64,000 bases of DNA from an uncultured Rhodospirillales bacterium (GCA_903927465.1 CAIYMY010000215.1:1-64000); one strand, 5' to 3'. Shown: positions 15,975 to 24,941, counted from the stretch's first letter. Program-made: numbers and translations. The notes: a model not told the origin generated them from the sequence alone.

Positions 15975-17930
15975 TCAGCGCAACCAACCGCCACGCGGCG
16001 CAAGCCAACCAGGTCGGCGCATCAATGGCGGTGGATCCGGAGTCGGCGCTGGCTCGGGCCGGGGATGTTCCGGCATTTCCACCGGCGCATTCGCGATATC
16101 TTCACGCAGCCTCAGCCAAAACCGCTCCCCATACCGATCCGCACCCAGCAACCACAGAGCGGCACGCGCCAGCACCGCGCAATCCAGCGCCTCATTCCGA
16201 TCGCGCAGCTTCGCCCATTCCTGCCGCACAAAGCCGCGCCGGTCCTTCACCTGGTGCAGCTGCTCCGCCACCAACTGCTTGACCCATTCAACCTCAATCC
16301 CCTGCGGCAAATGCACCCAGCCGAGCGGGAATTCCGCTGCCTCACCGCGCCCGAGCCAAAGCCGGCGATAGAGATCAACCTTCCAGGTCGAAACCGACAC
16401 CGTCCAAAGCTTCAAGCCGCGCCGCAGCTTGCGCCCATCCACCAGCGCATCGACAGGCGTCGGGCCCTGCACCGGCTGAGCCCTATTCCAACCATCCACG
16501 CCCTTGGTCGGCGCAATGCGCGGGTCGCGCAGCCGGCGCAGGTGGCCATAGACCGCTGCGGTGTCGCGCCCGCCTGTGTCAACACAGGCCTTGGCAATGC
16601 GGATCGCGCCACCATTCGCCCGCGGCCAATCCCGTGCCAGCAATTCCGCCAACGCATCCCAGGGCGCACGCTCACGAGGGCTGCCCACAATGACGATGTG
16701 ATCGACAAGCCAGGAGGAATAGCCCTCCGCCCAGGCCCAGACATCGCATTCCAGCCGGTCATCCTGCACATCCACACCAGCCGTCAGCACCAGCGCGTCA
16801 TGCGCCACCACGCCAAGCCGGAAATCCTCGCGCCGTTCCACCAGGCGTTCCCAATCCGGTGCCTCGCCACGATCTTGCCAGGTCTCGCCAAGCACCGTGT
16901 TGCGGAAGGTTTTGAGATCCTCGGCCTTACCCTGCGCGGCTTCCCAATCGCGCGCGATCTGTTCCCAGGACAACCAGCCGACCGGCGAATAGAGCGCCGA
17001 GATATGAAAGCCGATGGTATGCGGGTTCTCAGCCGATGCTGTCGGCCGCCATTCGCCGGCGGCGAGCATCGCGGTCTTGTGGTGTTCCTCAATCGGCGTG
17101 TCGCAATCTTCACAATGGTAGCGAACGCTGCGTGGGTCGCCCTTCTCCCAGATCAGGCGTTCGAATTTCAGCCATTGCATGGCGCCGCAGTGCGGACAGG
17201 GCAGGAAGAAGCGCCGCTGGTCCGAGGCCGCGTATTCCCGTTCAATCCGGCTGCGCCCGGCGATGGTCGGCGTTGACACCAGAAAGGCTTTCCTGCGCCA
17301 GCCGAAGGTGCGCGCCCGGGCTTCGGCCAGCGCAATCGGATCGCCTTCGCCTTCGATGTCGCCGGGATAGGCGTCCACCTCATCCAAAAACAGAAACCTT
17401 GCTGGCATGGAGCGCAGCCCAACCGCGCTATTGGCGCCGGTCAGCACCAGAATGCCGCCGGGGAATTCCTTGGACAGCATCGTATTGCCGCTGTCCCGCG
17501 CGCGGGCGGGCGCCACGCGATCGCGCAGCGCGGGCGTTTCCTCCAGCAATGGGTCAATGCGCTGGCGGGAGAAGCGCTTGGCGAGTTCCACGGTGGGCTG
17601 CACGGCAAGCACCGGTGCCGGGACGTGGTGCAGAATATAGCCCAACCAATTATTGCCTGCCTCGGTCGCGCCCACCTGCGCGCCCTTCATGAACACAATC
17701 CGCCGCGCCGGATGCACGGCGGAAAGCGCATCCATCACATCGCGAAGATAAGGCGTGCGGCTGGTGCGCCAGGGTCCGGGTTCCGATGATGCGCGGCTGC
17801 CCAGGATGCGGTGATGTTCCGCCCATTCTGAGACATTGAGTTGCGGCGGCGGACGCAGCATGGCCCCGGCGCGGCGGCGCACATGTTCACGCGTGCGGCT
17901 CTCGCTCGCCGCCGATGCCGGGGGGGTCAA
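15975..17930 (-). CDS. Terminase large subunit (GpA family)
   Basis: A 651-residue packaging ATPase/nuclease. RIVFMKGAQVGATEAGNNW (about 77–95) is the GpA-type Walker A region and RFLFLDEVDAYPGDI the Walker B/Glu. A zinc-ribbon-like insert (CPHCG ... CEDC) and a C-terminal nuclease region with LTAGVDVQDDRLE follow. It translocates DNA into the prohead through the portal and cuts the concatemer. The start overlaps the terminase small subunit gene by 44 bases in another frame. Confidence 0.92.
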   Translation of the reverse strand: MTPPASAASESRTREHVRRRAGAMLRPPPQLNVSEWAEHHRILGSRASSEPGPWRTSRTPYLRDVMDALSAVHPARRIVFMKGAQVGATEAGNNWLGYILHHVPAPVLAVQPTVELAKRFSRQRIDPLLEETPALRDRVAPARARDSGNTMLSKEFPGGILVLTGANSAVGLRSMPARFLFLDEVDAYPGDIEGEGDPIALAEARARTFGWRRKAFLVSTPTIAGRSRIEREYAASDQRRFFLPCPHCGAMQWLKFERLIWEKGDPRSVRYHCEDCDTPIEEHHKTAMLAAGEWRPTASAENPHTIGFHISALYSPVGWLSWEQIARDWEAAQGKAEDLKTFRNTVLGETWQDRGEAPDWERLVERREDFRLGVVAHDALVLTAGVDVQDDRLECDVWAWAEGYSSWLVDHIVIVGSPRERAPWDALAELLARDWPRANGGAIRIAKACVDTGGRDTAAVYGHLRRLRDPRIAPTKGVDGWNRAQPVQGPTPVDALVDGRKLRRGLKLWTVSVSTWKVDLYRRLWLGRGEAAEFPLGWVHLPQGIEVEWVKQLVAEQLHQVKDRRGFVRQEWAKLRDRNEALDCAVLARAALWLLGADRYGERFWLRLREDIANAPVEMPEHPRPEPAPTPDPPPLMRRPGWLAPRGGWLR

Positions 17931-18402
17931 AGCGATCGGAAGCCTCCGTCAGAAGCTCATTGATGTGCTGCTGCAGGATGGTTTGCAGCAAATGGGGTTC
18001 GACGCCGAGTTCGGCGGCAATTACACCGGCCACGCGTGCGGGCCAATTCAGCAACGCGTCACGCATGGTGCTGGCGATTTCATCAATCGTCGCATTGGCG
18101 GTCGCGACATCGAGCAGCCGGCCCTTGCTTTCGTCGAGCGCCAGGCGCTGGGCTTCGACCTTCAGCGCAAGCTGGGCAACTTTCAGTCGGGCGAAGGGCG
18201 TGCCCTCGGCCGCCGCATTGCCGCTAAGCGGGGAACGCTGCGGGTCCGAGGTTTCCAGCAGCCGGGCGCGTGTCTTAGCGATGTCCCATTGGCCATCGGG
18301 CTCGCGCGCGATGCGTCCCGTGCGCTCGGCCTTATGCATGGTAGTGTCGCTGACGCCGAGGCGTCGGGCCGCTTCGCGCGTGGAGGATGTCAGTTCAGCC
18401 AT
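17887..18402 (-). CDS. Terminase small subunit (Nu1-like)
   Basis: The 171-residue protein starts MAELTSSTREAARRLGVSD with TTMHKAERTGRIARE following: an excisionase/Nu1-type winged HTH that recognises the packaging site. A long helical region follows, ending near the large-subunit contact. It overlaps the large subunit gene, as is usual. In the upstream direction lies a MazEF pair. Confidence 0.8.
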   Translation of the reverse strand: MAELTSSTREAARRLGVSDTTMHKAERTGRIAREPDGQWDIAKTRARLLETSDPQRSPLSGNAAAEGTPFARLKVAQLALKVEAQRLALDESKGRLLDVATANATIDEIASTMRDALLNWPARVAGVIAAELGVEPHLLQTILQQHINELLTEASDRFDPPGIGGEREPHA

Positions 18403-18446
18403 GGCGGCGACCTCCCGCCGCGCGTTGGTAGGGGTTCAGGAAATGA

Positions 18447-18782
18447 TCAGCCTATCAACGCCTTGAGCTTCGCGCGTACTTCGGCGAGTTCCGATGCTGA
18501 AACGCGACCCTTCCGCGTGGCGCGGCGCGCTTGCCAATCCATGCTCTTGACCTGATCTGCCAGTACCACGCTCGCGGGATTTCCCTCGATAGTGACTTCG
18601 AAAGGATAGCCCTTGATGCGCGTTGTCAGCGGGCAGCACACCATCAAGCCTGTCTTGCCATTATAGGTCGCCGGGCTGAGTACCAAGGCCGGGCGATGAC
18701 CAGCCTGTTCGTGGCCAGCCTGTGGATCGAATTCCAACCAGACGATATCGCCAGCTTCCGGAACGTAGCGGCGACCACTCAC
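18447..18782 (-). CDS. mazF: MazF/PemK endoribonuclease toxin
   Basis: The 111-residue product has the classic MazF signatures: PEAGDIVWLEFDPQAGHEQ, then GHRPALVLSPATYN, then MVCCPLTTRIKGYPFEV. MazF cuts mRNA at short sequence motifs and stops growth when its antitoxin decays. ATG 18782 overlaps the stop of the mazE gene (ATGA), the normal coupled order. The pair lies just upstream of the terminase genes, on the same strand. Confidence 0.9.
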   Translation of the reverse strand: MSGRRYVPEAGDIVWLEFDPQAGHEQAGHRPALVLSPATYNGKTGLMVCCPLTTRIKGYPFEVTIEGNPASVVLADQVKSMDWQARRATRKGRVSASELAEVRAKLKALIG

Positions 18783-19021
18783 CAGATTTCGCGCCCCATG
18801 GGGCGGCCTGTTTCAACCGCATCGTGTCTATTCTTTTTGGTAATGCCATTGAGCAGCGTATCAAGGTCATAGCTCGGCTCACGAATGGGTGTGATGACGA
18901 TGCGACCGTCTTCCTCTTTCACTTCGACCGGCTGATCGAGCGAAACCTTCGCTGCAGCCATAACGGCGGCTGGTATGCGCAGCGCAGCGCTATTACCCCA
19001 TTTCTTGACGAGCACCTTCAC
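18779..19021 (-). CDS. mazE: MazE-type AbrB antitoxin
   Basis: The sequence VKVLVKKWGNSAALRIPAAVM is a typical MazE swapped-hairpin start and DGRIVITPIREPSYDLDTLL a typical toxin-binding tail. GTG 19021 is preferred because it begins exactly at the conserved domain and has AGGG upstream; a longer frame from 19069 is possible. The MazE dimer neutralises MazF and represses the operon. Confidence 0.88.
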   Translation of the reverse strand: MKVLVKKWGNSAALRIPAAVMAAAKVSLDQPVEVKEEDGRIVITPIREPSYDLDTLLNGITKKNRHDAVETGRPMGREIW

Positions 19022-19098
19022 GGTGGTAGGTTTCCCTCTAGATTCCGGAGCCTGAATAGCGCTTTGCACCCTTCGGTGTCAACATTGTAGATACGCCG

Positions 19099-19392
19099 TT
19101 AGCCTGTGGCTTGGGCCAGGGCCAACCCGCGCAAACGCTGGAAAGCAGCAAGGGCAGCTTGCCAGTCTGCTTTGTGATCGGCGCCAATGCGCTTGAGAGG
19201 AGCGAGCGTCACCTTTCCCCGGCTGTAGTAGTCGCCCTGCATGCACGCGAGCCATCCAGAAAGCCCTTGCGCGGTGAGCGCATCACTCACGCCGATGATT
19301 TCCATATCAGTGGGCGGTGTTGCGCGCCCAAGCGACATGTGCCGGCCATCGGCGCCGAGCACGATCCAGCGTTGCTGTACGCCGGCGCTCAT
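19099..19392 (-). CDS. Conserved phage protein, unknown function
   Basis: The 97-residue product (MSAGVQQRWIVLGADGRHMS ... PPTDMEIIGVSDALTAQGLSG) has an alpha/beta pattern with an N-terminal strand pair. It is overlapped by 4 bases with the gene upstream, so both are co-translated. It lies in the early/middle operon. No family recognised. Confidence 0.6.
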   Translation of the reverse strand: MSAGVQQRWIVLGADGRHMSLGRATPPTDMEIIGVSDALTAQGLSGWLACMQGDYYSRGKVTLAPLKRIGADHKADWQAALAAFQRLRGLALAQATG

Positions 19393-19586
19393 CGCGCCGG
19401 CCCCGCGTTGCGAATTTGCGTCAGCAATTCGCCGAGCCTACGGCGCCACACACCCGCACCCTCGATGCAATAGGCCGGGCCGTATTTGCCAGTGCCGCCC
19501 TTCCGCGCTGCGCCGAGCCAATGTGCGTGGCTCAGCCGGGCGTGTTCAGCGAGACCCTTGAGTTTTGCGGTTTCCATCTGCTGCAT
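19389..19586 (-). CDS. Small phage protein, unknown function
   Basis: ATG 19586 (GGAG upstream) opens a 65-residue basic protein, MQQMETAKLKGLAEHARLSH with a WRRRLGELLTQIRNAG tail. Coupled by ATGA to the next gene. Its leader region carries one of three diverged copies of a repeated sequence (19620–19674). Confidence 0.55.
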   Translation of the reverse strand: MQQMETAKLKGLAEHARLSHAHWLGAARKGGTGKYGPAYCIEGAGVWRRRLGELLTQIRNAGPAR

Positions 19587-19619
19587 CTTCAATCTCCGTC
19601 CTACGGGGCGGCATGCCCT

Positions 19620-19674
19620 TCGCGTGACGGACGCTTCGCGCTGTGCTTCGCGTGAGCCAAGGCAATAAAGCGCC
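19620..19674 (-). repeat. Repeated leader element, copy C
   Basis: Third, more diverged copy of a leader found also at 20990–21060 and 21360–21431. Shared on the plus strand: CGCGTGACnGACnnTTCGCGCTGT followed by TGAGCCAAG and a purine-rich AT stretch. It lies just upstream of the 65-residue gene on the minus strand. Confidence 0.5.
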
Positions 19675-19732
19675 AGGGATCGCGATGATCCCTGGGCTTG
19701 GCAATCATTCATGCCGCTGTGGCTGCGCCGCG

Positions 19733-20491
19733 TCACTCGGCAACGCGGTAGACGGTGTAGGACCCTTTGGCGCCCTGCTTGTTCGGGCCGACTTGGCGAA
19801 TGCGCTCGGCGATCTCCACCGTGATGCCCTGGCGCTTTTTCAGCCCGGCGAAAAACCCGCGCACCGTGTGTTGCGCCCAGCCTGTCGCCTCGGCGATTTG
19901 CGCCACCGTCGCGCCCTCAGGGCGGCGGAGCATCGCCAGCACCACTTCCTGCTTCGTGCCCTCGCGCGGCTTGCGTGGCGCGCCCGTGGCGCGTGTGCCG
20001 CGCCGTGAGAGCGCGTTGCGCAGCATGTCCATCGCGCGCGTGATGGGGTCTTTGTCAGCATTCGGCGGAGGCGTTTCCTCCCAGGCTGCGAGCAAGCGCT
20101 CGGCTGCCTCGCGCAGGTTCACACTTCCCATATTGGGCGCATCTGGCGCGGGCTCGGCGGAAGGTTGCTCCTCGGCCTGCGGTGTCTTTTCCTCGCCGCC
20201 CTGCGGCGCCGTGTCGCGCGCGACGCGCCCTTCATTCGGGTCAATGCCAATGGCGCGTAGCCCCTCATCCGTCACCTGGATCAGGATCGGCGTGCCATCC
20301 CCATCCTTGCGCCACACCATCGCCAATTGATCGCGCGGTGCAGCAACCTCAATCAGCAGGCGGCTTTTGATCAGGCTGTTCACCACCGCGCGGCAGGCAG
20401 CGACTGGCAAATGCTTCGGCGCAATCGCCAGCAATTGCGGGTGCTGCGCGCCGTGGCTCAATACAATCCGCTGCGTATCAGAAAGCTTCAT
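19733..20491 (-). CDS. DUF3489 protein
   Basis: The 252-residue protein has an N-terminal winged-helix-like region (TQRIVLSHGAQHPQLLAI), an acidic Pro-rich linker, and a C-terminal DUF3489 domain: KQEVVLAMLRRPEGATVAQI with ATGWAQHTVRGFFAGLKKR. That domain is a HTH common in alphaproteobacterial phages and integrated elements, often near DUF2924 and recombinase genes, as here at the right end. Probably DNA-binding; the role is unknown. Confidence 0.8.
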   Translation of the reverse strand: MKLSDTQRIVLSHGAQHPQLLAIAPKHLPVAACRAVVNSLIKSRLLIEVAAPRDQLAMVWRKDGDGTPILIQVTDEGLRAIGIDPNEGRVARDTAPQGGEEKTPQAEEQPSAEPAPDAPNMGSVNLREAAERLLAAWEETPPPNADKDPITRAMDMLRNALSRRGTRATGAPRKPREGTKQEVVLAMLRRPEGATVAQIAEATGWAQHTVRGFFAGLKKRQGITVEIAERIRQVGPNKQGAKGSYTVYRVAE

Positions 20492-20597
20492 CGTCTTCGT
20501 CTCCGGTTGCGGGCGCCGACCATCGGCCCCTACTGCCGGGAGCCCCGCGGGCGGACCCTGCGGGGCAGTGCGGCGCCGCCTTGCGGCGGGCGTCGCT

Positions 20598-20954
20598 TTA
20601 ATCCTGCGCTTCGGCGGCGATGCCCTCGTTGATCACGAAGCCCGTCAGGTAGGGCAGGCCGGCGGGGATGCCCGTCTCGCGGCTGGTGCGCTGCGTGATG
20701 CGCCAGCCCATCCATTCCGCAGTGGTCTTCGCAATCGCGTCCGCGAGGCTCGCGCCGTAATGCATCTGGCCATTCACCCCATCCGCGAAGTGGCGCCCGT
20801 AGCGGCTGTCGAGAAAGGCGCGGACCGAGGCGGGATCCGTGCTGGTCGCGTTGTGGATTGCGGTGAAGGCGATCGGCCAGGCTGGCGCGGCGTGTTCGCG
20901 CATGGTGCCCCAGAAACCCCAGTCTTGGTTTTCGGTGGGAAGGATCATGCTCAT
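20598..20954 (-). CDS. Conserved phage/plasmid small protein
   Basis: The 118-residue product starts MSMILPTENQDWGFWGTMRE and contains FLDSRYGRHFADGV, a pattern seen in small proteins of alphaproteobacterial phages and plasmids of unknown role. ATG 20954 lies about 35 bases after a repeated leader element. Soluble, no known motif. Confidence 0.6.
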   Translation of the reverse strand: MSMILPTENQDWGFWGTMREHAAPAWPIAFTAIHNATSTDPASVRAFLDSRYGRHFADGVNGQMHYGASLADAIAKTTAEWMGWRITQRTSRETGIPAGLPYLTGFVINEGIAAEAQD

Positions 20955-20989
20955 CTGTTTGTCTCCGTCATCGGCGGGGAAAATCCCCT

Positions 20990-21060
20990 GCGCGTGACAG
21001 ACCATTCGCGCTGTGATGGGGGCTGAGCCAAGCGAAATAGAGCGTTATTTCATTGCTATG
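20990..21060 (-). repeat. Repeated leader element, copy A
   Basis: About 70 bases upstream of the 20598–20954 gene closely match 21360–21431 upstream of the next gene: GACCATTCGCGCTGT, GAGCCAAGCGA and TTGCTATG are shared at matching spacing. The location suggests a duplicated promoter or leader that regulates both genes. Confidence 0.6.
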
Positions 21061-21123
21061 TTCGGCAGGGTTTGATCATGATGTGAGGGCCAAATGGCAG
21101 CACCATTCGGCCCTCGCTTTGCC

Positions 21124-21324
21124 TTATCGGCTGCGCTTTTTGCTGCGCTTCGCGGCGGCTTGCCCGGCTGCGTAGGCTTCCGCGAGCGAATTGCGGATGG
21201 ACCAGACGGCGACATCGTGGAAATCGAGCGCATCGCGGTTTCTGGTTTCCAGCGTTTCAACCGATGGCATGTGCCGCTTGGCGATTTCCAGGAAAAGCTG
21301 GTCGGTTGAAGGTGTGTCGTTCAT
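21124..21324 (-). CDS. DUF6900 protein
   Basis: The 66-residue product contains LFLEIAKRHMPSVETLETRN then DALDFHDVAVWSIRNSL and a basic tail, the DUF6900 pattern found in phage and plasmid genes. ATG 21324 was chosen because it follows the leader element. Function unknown. Confidence 0.7.
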   Translation of the reverse strand: MNDTPSTDQLFLEIAKRHMPSVETLETRNRDALDFHDVAVWSIRNSLAEAYAAGQAAAKRSKKRSR

Positions 21325-21359
21325 CTTGGTCTCCTTGCTGTGGCGCTGGGGCAATTCCC

Positions 21360-21431
21360 TGCGCCTGAGGGACCATTCGCGCTGTAGCGGGGGACGAGCC
21401 AAGCGAGATTGAGCGTAATTTCGTTGCTATG
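21360..21431 (-). repeat. Repeated leader element, copy B
   Basis: Upstream of the DUF6900 gene; closely matches copy A at 20990–21060, with GACCATTCGCGCTGT, GAGCCAAGCGA and TTGCTATG in the same order. Confidence 0.6.
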
Positions 21432-21518
21432 ATTCGGTCTGATTGGTTGTAATCAAACGGGTGCCAAGGTCACCAATAAAAACTTGCCAAAATTTGCCAT
21501 ACCAGCCATACTTGCTGC

Positions 21519-21758
21519 ATGAGCACCATGAACATATCCCTTCCCGAAACGCTTAAAGCCTTCGTTGACGATCAGGTCACTGAGGGCGGCTACAGCACGA
21601 GCAGCGAATATGTCCGCGAGTTGATCCGCCGGGATCAGGACCGCCAGCAACTCAAAGGGCTATTGCTGCAGGGGGCCAAATCAAAGCAAGGCGCTGTGGC
21701 AGACGCCGCCTATTTTGACGGGCTCCGTCAGAAGCTGAAGCAACGCAAAAAAGCGTGA
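21519..21758 (+). CDS. parD: ParD antitoxin
   Basis: The 79-residue product starts MSTMNISLPETLKAFVDDQV and has GGYSTSSEYVRELIRRD, the hallmark RHH of ParD/CC2985 antitoxins. It overlaps parE by 4 bases. The pair stands on the plus strand between minus-strand phage genes. The ParD dimer both blocks ParE and represses the operon. Confidence 0.9.
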   Translation: MSTMNISLPETLKAFVDDQVTEGGYSTSSEYVRELIRRDQDRQQLKGLLLQGAKSKQGAVADAAYFDGLRQKLKQRKKA

Positions 21759-22078
21759 CCATCAAGCCGGTCATCCTGCGTATCCTTGCTGAGCAGGATC
21801 TTCAGCAGGCAAGCCTTCATTACCAGTCTGAGGGTGGCGAAGCGCTGGCCCTGGATTTCATCGAGGAGGCTGAGCAGGCTTTTCGCCGCATCGGCCGCAA
21901 TCCCGCGATCGGCTCACCGCGGTATGCCTACGAGCTTAGCCTGGAGGGGCTAAGGGTTTGGCCTCTTCGGCGCTTTCCCTATCTGATTTTCTATATTGAA
22001 CAGCCCGATGCGCTTGATGTTTGGCGCGTTTTACATGGCCAGCGCGACATCCCGTCCTGGATGCAGTCTTCGGAATAA
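21755..22078 (+). CDS. parE: ParE/RelE-superfamily toxin
   Basis: The 107-residue product shows ILRILAEQDLQQASLHYQSE, then RRIGRNPAIGSPRYAYELSL and a C-terminal VWRVLHGQRDIPSWM with the conserved R-V-L-H-G-x-R-D-I strand of ParE toxins. ParE proteins poison DNA gyrase. The start overlaps parD by 4 bases. Its stop abuts the convergent methyltransferase gene (22079). Looks intact. Confidence 0.9.
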   Translation: MTIKPVILRILAEQDLQQASLHYQSEGGEALALDFIEEAEQAFRRIGRNPAIGSPRYAYELSLEGLRVWPLRRFPYLIFYIEQPDALDVWRVLHGQRDIPSWMQSSE

Positions 22079-23320
22079 TCACGCAGCTCTGCGTAGTGCC
22101 GAGACATCAGCAAAGGTGCGGTCCTCACAATCAAGCACCGCCGCTTGGCCCGTTTCCTCCTGCCAGCGCTGCACAATCACATCGCAATAGGCGGGATCAA
22201 TCTCCAGCAGTACCGCGCGGCGCCCGGTACGCTGCGCCGCAATCATCGTGGTCCCCGAACCGCCAAAGCAATCCAGCACCGTATCGCGCGGCTTGCTGCT
22301 ATTGCGGATGGCACGCTCGACCAGCGCCACCGGCTTCATGGTCGGGTGCAGATCGTTTCTGGCCGGCTTGTCGAAATGCCAGACATTTCCCTGGTCGCGC
22401 GCGCCGCACCAGTAATGCTGCGCGCCGGCCTTCCAGCCATAGAGCATCGCTTCGAATTGCTGATGGTAATCTGCGCGGCCCAGCGCAAAAGTATTCTTGG
22501 CCCAGATGATGGTGCTGGACCATTTGCCGCCCGCTTCCTGCCAGGCGCGATGCAGCGTCGGCCACTCGGAAGACGACATGCAAACATAGCTGGCGCCCTT
22601 AGTGACAGAGAGAAGGTTTGTCAGTGCCGGGCGCAGGAAATCCAGAAAACCCTTGCCCAGCGCGTCATTCGCGATGGTCATCTTGGCCGCCGTGCCGCCT
22701 TCGTAAGCAACATTATAGGGCGGATCTAGAAAGGCCATATCCGCCAGGTGGCCGGCGCCAAGCGCACGCTGCACATCGGCAAGCTTGGTCGCATCACCGC
22801 AAAGCAGCCGATGCTCACCACAACGCCAGAGATCACCTTCGCGCGTGATGGGATTGACTGGCAGCGGCGGCGCTTCGTCAGCGTCTTCGCCATCAAGGCC
22901 GGCATCGGCGGCGGCCAGCAGCCGGTCCAGCTCCATGCCGGAGAAGCCAAGTACGTCCAAATCCACCGCTGCATCATCACGGATGCGCGCGATCTCCGCT
23001 GCCAGCAGTGCCTCGTCCCAGCCGGAATTGAGCGCGATCTGATTATCAGCAAGCCGCAGCGCACGCGCCTGGGGTTCGGTGAGATGCGCCAGCCGAATGG
23101 CCGGGACGCTCGCCATGCCGAGCCGCTTGGCCGCCATGATGCGACCATGACCTGCGACCAATACCCCAGCGCCATCCACCAGCACCGGGTTCACAAAGCC
23201 GAACTCGGCGATCGAGGCAGCAATCTGCGCCACCTGCGCCGGCGAATGCGTGCGCGCATTTTCGGCATAGGGCACCAGCGCTGAGACTGGCAGCGAGACA
23301 ACGGCAAGGTCAGGCTGCAT
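22079..23320 (-). CDS. ParB-domain DNA methyltransferase 1 (beta-class)
   Basis: The product (413 residues from ATG 23320) has an N-terminal ParB/sulfiredoxin-like domain (LPVSALVPYAENARTHSPAQ ... VLVAGHGRIMAAKRLG) and a C-terminal methyltransferase with DPPYNVAYEGG (motif IV) ahead of CFGGSGTTMIAAQRTGRRAV (motif I), the beta-class order of N6-adenine/N4-cytosine enzymes. Phages use such enzymes against host restriction. It overlaps the second methyltransferase gene, an apparent tandem duplication that diverged. Target site unknown. Confidence 0.85.
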   Translation of the reverse strand: MQPDLAVVSLPVSALVPYAENARTHSPAQVAQIAASIAEFGFVNPVLVDGAGVLVAGHGRIMAAKRLGMASVPAIRLAHLTEPQARALRLADNQIALNSGWDEALLAAEIARIRDDAAVDLDVLGFSGMELDRLLAAADAGLDGEDADEAPPLPVNPITREGDLWRCGEHRLLCGDATKLADVQRALGAGHLADMAFLDPPYNVAYEGGTAAKMTIANDALGKGFLDFLRPALTNLLSVTKGASYVCMSSSEWPTLHRAWQEAGGKWSSTIIWAKNTFALGRADYHQQFEAMLYGWKAGAQHYWCGARDQGNVWHFDKPARNDLHPTMKPVALVERAIRNSSKPRDTVLDCFGGSGTTMIAAQRTGRRAVLLEIDPAYCDVIVQRWQEETGQAAVLDCEDRTFADVSALRRAA

Positions 23321-24764
23321 CGGAAACTGCCCCTTCGCGCGCTGCTGCCAACGCATCGTAATCGCGCCCATCGCCCGCAAGCGTCACCGGCTGATCCGGA
23401 TACAGCATCCGCCAGCGCGCAATCGCCAAATCCACATAAGCGGGCGCGAGTTCCACGCCTCGCACAACGCGGCCCGTGCGTTCGCCGGCAATCAGCGTTG
23501 TGCCGCTGCCCGCAAAGGGCTCAAACACCGCCTCGCCAGGATTAGTGTAGGCACGCATCAGAAAATCAGGCAGCGCGACGGGGAACACCGCCGGATGTTC
23601 CGTCTCGATCCCGCGTCCCTTGTGGCGCGTGATGCGCAGCACCGCGTCGGGGATGCGCATGTCCTGCACGGGTTGGCCGATGTGTGTGTACGCCTTCACC
23701 TCGCCATCCGCGGCGCGCAGCCCGCTGCCCTTGTTCGGCGTGCCGGCCCATTTGCAGGGGATGATCTTATTCGCCTGCCGCGCCGAACGGTTGAAGTGAA
23801 ACACCAACTCGAAGGCCGGCGCTAAACGTCCATTCCAATCCCCCGGCAATCCCGGCCCTTGGTCCCAGGTATAGAGGCCAAAGCGGCGCCAGCCACGTGC
23901 GCGCATCCATTCCAGCCAGCCTTCCCAATAGGGCTGCCATTCATTCTCGCGATGGATCAGGCCGAGATTGATCAGCGCCTGGCCGTCCGGGCGCAGTGCC
24001 GCGTCCAGATGCTGAAACACGCCCTGCATCAGCGCATCCCAATCCGTCACACCGCCGGTGGTGTAGGCGCGTTGGTTCCCATAGGGTGGCGATGTGAACA
24101 GCATAGCGGCACGATCGCTTTCCATCACGCGCGCGACCGCCGCCGCGTCGGTGCTATCGCCGCACAGCAGCCGATGCGCGCCCAGCAGCCACAAATCACC
24201 GGGACGCGAGACCGCCTGGCGCGGTGCCTCAGGCTCGGCATCGGCGGGATCGTCGGCATCATCGCCAATCGCGGGCGCGGCAGGGTTCTCGGCAGTGTCT
24301 GCGGGCAGGGCCTCGGGCGCGTCGCCGTTGGACACGGCATCTCCAGCCGCCGCGAGGATGCCCGCAAGTTCATCCGCCGAGAAACCAAGCGCCGCGAGGT
24401 CAATCTCCGCCGCCTGGACGCTCGCCAGCGCATCGCGCAGCAGCGCCTGGTCCCAGGTGGCGTTCTCTGCGATGCGATTATCCGCAAGCCGCAGCGCTTC
24501 CTTTTGCGCGGGCGCCAAATGCTTCAGCACAATCACCGGCACCTTGGCGATGCCGAGCGCTTCTGCCGCTGCCAATCGGCCATGACCCGCGATCAGCACT
24601 CCATCCTCGTCCACCAGCAACGGATTGGTGAAGCCGAAGGCCTGCATGCTTGCCATGATCTGCGCGAGCTGCGCCGCGTCATGCACGCGCGCATTGCCTG
24701 CGTGCGGGCGCAGTGAGGCGATCGCGCGGAGTTGGATCCGCTCGGCCATCCAGGGAAGCGTCAT
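23310..24764 (-). CDS. ParB-domain DNA methyltransferase 2 (beta-class)
   Basis: A 484-residue protein with the same layout as its neighbour: ParB-like part (ASLRPHAGNARVHDAAQLAQ ... VLIAGHGRLAAAEALG), an acidic linker, then TSPPYGNQRAY (motif IV variant) and PFAGSGTTLIAGERTGR (motif I). The SPPY rather than DPPY motif points to N4-cytosine-type chemistry in some families, so the pair may modify different bases. ATG 24764 or 24749 may start it. It lies at the end of the early operon. Confidence 0.85.
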   Translation of the reverse strand: MTLPWMAERIQLRAIASLRPHAGNARVHDAAQLAQIMASMQAFGFTNPLLVDEDGVLIAGHGRLAAAEALGIAKVPVIVLKHLAPAQKEALRLADNRIAENATWDQALLRDALASVQAAEIDLAALGFSADELAGILAAAGDAVSNGDAPEALPADTAENPAAPAIGDDADDPADAEPEAPRQAVSRPGDLWLLGAHRLLCGDSTDAAAVARVMESDRAAMLFTSPPYGNQRAYTTGGVTDWDALMQGVFQHLDAALRPDGQALINLGLIHRENEWQPYWEGWLEWMRARGWRRFGLYTWDQGPGLPGDWNGRLAPAFELVFHFNRSARQANKIIPCKWAGTPNKGSGLRAADGEVKAYTHIGQPVQDMRIPDAVLRITRHKGRGIETEHPAVFPVALPDFLMRAYTNPGEAVFEPFAGSGTTLIAGERTGRVVRGVELAPAYVDLAIARWRMLYPDQPVTLAGDGRDYDALAAAREGAVSDAA

Positions 24765-24941
24765 GGGGGATATCCGGGAAGGGTTGGGCGGGGATGCGCG
24801 GCGCTATGCGCTGAGGTTTGTACTAAGCTGCTGAAATCACGTGGAAAGGATATGAACCAGGAGACGTAAAATTCATGCAACCGTGATTGACCTTAGGGTC
24901 TACGGTCTGAGAAACATTCCAATTCAAGCGGAGAGAGACCG

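Noticed and set aside
20520-20600. Rho-independent terminator in the GC-rich hairpins after 20,520
   Set aside because: Several GCC/GGC stems can form but no T-run follows on either strand and flanking genes run through in one direction.
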